A stretch of DNA of 6,066 nt, from NCBI GenBank assembly GCA_019247975.1, contig JAFBAD010000300.1:1-6066 (forward strand), given 5' to 3'. The notes beneath the pieces were generated by a model, which saw nothing but the letters and a program-made list of their open reading frames with translations, was not told the DNA's origin and made no database searches. A program made the position numbers and the translations under genes. Of the stretch, positions 5,286-6,066 are shown piece after piece. Numbering within the stretch: the stretch's first letter is position 1; each line of letters starts with the position of its first letter. Origin of the DNA: Acidimicrobiia bacterium. GTDB lineage: Bacteria > Actinomycetota > Acidimicrobiia > Acidimicrobiales > Iamiaceae.

Positions 5286-6066
5286 GGATCCTGCTCTTCA
5301 CCGGGAAGGGTGGCGTCGGCAAGACGACGACCGCGGCGGCCACCGCGCTGCACTGCGCGGAGCGGGGCGCGCGCACGATCGTGCTCTCGACCGATCCGGC
5401 GCACTCGCTGTCGGACGCGTTCGACCTGCCGCTCGGGTCGTCGGCCACCCCGGTGGTCGACGGTCTCTGGGGGCAGCAGCTCGACGCGCAGGAGCGCATG
5501 GAGGAGGCCTGGGGCGAGATCCAGAGCTACCTCCTCGAGGTGTTCGAGTGGGCCGGGGTCGAGGGCATCGAGGCCGAGGAGCTGTCGGTCTTCCCGGGGC
5601 TCGACGAGGTGTTCAGCCTCAGCGACATCAAGTCGTACGCGGACTCCGGCGAGTGGGACGTCATCGTCGTCGACTGCGCGCCGACCGCCGAGACGATCCG
5701 GTTCCTCTCGTTGCCCGACATCCTCAGCTGGTACATGGCCCGCGTGTTCCCGGCCAGCCGCCGGCTGAACAAGGTCGTGTCGCCGTTCCTGTCGAAGGTG
5801 ACGAGCCTGCCGGTCGCGGGCGACGAGGTGTTCGGCTCAGCCCGCCGGTTCTACGACCGACTGGATGGGGTGCGCGAGCTGCTCACTGACACCGCCCGGA
5901 CGAGCGTCCGGCTGGTCGTCAACCCGGAGCGGATGGTGATCGCCGAGGCCCGCCGCACCGCCACGTATCTGTCGCTGTTCGGGTACCGGGTGGACGCGGT
6001 CATCGCCAACCGGCTGCTCCCCGAGTCGGTGTCGGACCCGTGGTTCGCGGCATGGAAGCAGAACCA
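5282..6066 (+). CDS. ArsA/Get3-like P-loop ATPase, N-terminal 261 aa (cut by window edge)
   Basis: The frame stays open from GTG 5282 to the window end. It has the deviant Walker A of the ArsA/GET3/MinD class, GKGGVGKTT (8-16) with signature Lys9, the switch I-like STDPAHS (36-42), and the switch II/Walker B segment VVDCAPTAETIRFLSLP (129-145). The family hydrolyses ATP as a dimer to drive metalloid export (ArsA), tail-anchored protein insertion (Get3) or unknown tasks. Here DCAPTAET replaces the DTAPTGHT of classical ArsA. The visible part has only two cysteines (in LHCAE and DCAPT), so an arsenite site of the ArsA type is unlikely. It resembles the actinobacterial Rv2184c group, whose substrate is not established. 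GTG 5282 makes a GTGA overlap with the SRPBCC stop, implying coupled translation and a shared pathway. The C-terminal portion is missing here. Confidence 0.9.
   Translation, partial: MRILLFTGKGGVGKTTTAAATALHCAERGARTIVLSTDPAHSLSDAFDLPLGSSATPVVDGLWGQQLDAQERMEEAWGEIQSYLLEVFEWAGVEGIEAEELSVFPGLDEVFSLSDIKSYADSGEWDVIVVDCAPTAETIRFLSLPDILSWYMARVFPASRRLNKVVSPFLSKVTSLPVAGDEVFGSARRFYDRLDGVRELLTDTARTSVRLVVNPERMVIAEARRTATYLSLFGYRVDAVIANRLLPESVSDPWFAAWKQN

Overview
This is a very G+C-rich window, with most codons ending in G or C. It reads as chromosomal core sequence from an actinobacterium. The best fit is the class Acidimicrobiia (Iamia/Ilumatobacter-like), judged by resemblance of the small Cys-rich proteins and the NYN protein to what I remember of that group. 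The actinobacterial assignment is well supported by a PimB-type mannosyltransferase, a TB16.3-like SRPBCC protein, an ArsA-like ATPase, GTG starts and leaderless-type promoters. The class assignment is tentative. I see no mobile element, tRNA, rRNA, CRISPR array or sign of recent transfer.

Layout. At the left edge, on the minus strand, lies the N-terminus of a DnaQ-like DEDD exonuclease (1-191, runs off the window). It is divergent from a plus-strand pair: an 84-aa zinc-ribbon-like protein (281-535) and a coiled-coil plus NYN-domain nuclease-like protein (about 532-1806). The divergent intergenic region is compact and informative. It holds a perfect GAAC-N4-GTTC palindrome (209-220, the actinobacterial LexA/SOS operator core) and a TANNNT -10 element facing each way. 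Both elements sit 6-8 nt from a GTG codon, as expected for leaderless transcripts. The exonuclease is therefore a candidate SOS gene.

A short gap (1807-1879) carries a possible DNA-damage (PafBC/RecA-NDp-like) promoter and a strong Shine-Dalgarno. They precede a 70-aa Cys-rich protein (1880-2092).

From 2135 to the right edge all genes are on the plus strand and tightly packed: queG (epoxyqueuosine reductase), pimB (GT4 mannosyltransferase), a four-helix membrane protein, an SRPBCC/START-like protein and an ArsA/Get3-like ATPase (cut by the window end). Three of these four junctions are 4-nt GTGA start/stop overlaps, so translation is probably coupled. The pimB - SRPBCC - ArsA order resembles the Mycobacterium tuberculosis Rv2188c-Rv2184c neighbourhood. 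This suggests an old actinobacterial gene cluster linking PI-mannoside synthesis with a lipid-binding-fold protein and a P-loop ATPase of unknown substrate. That cluster and the SOS-type divergent promoter are the two most interesting points. I do not see convincing evidence of a wholly new system.
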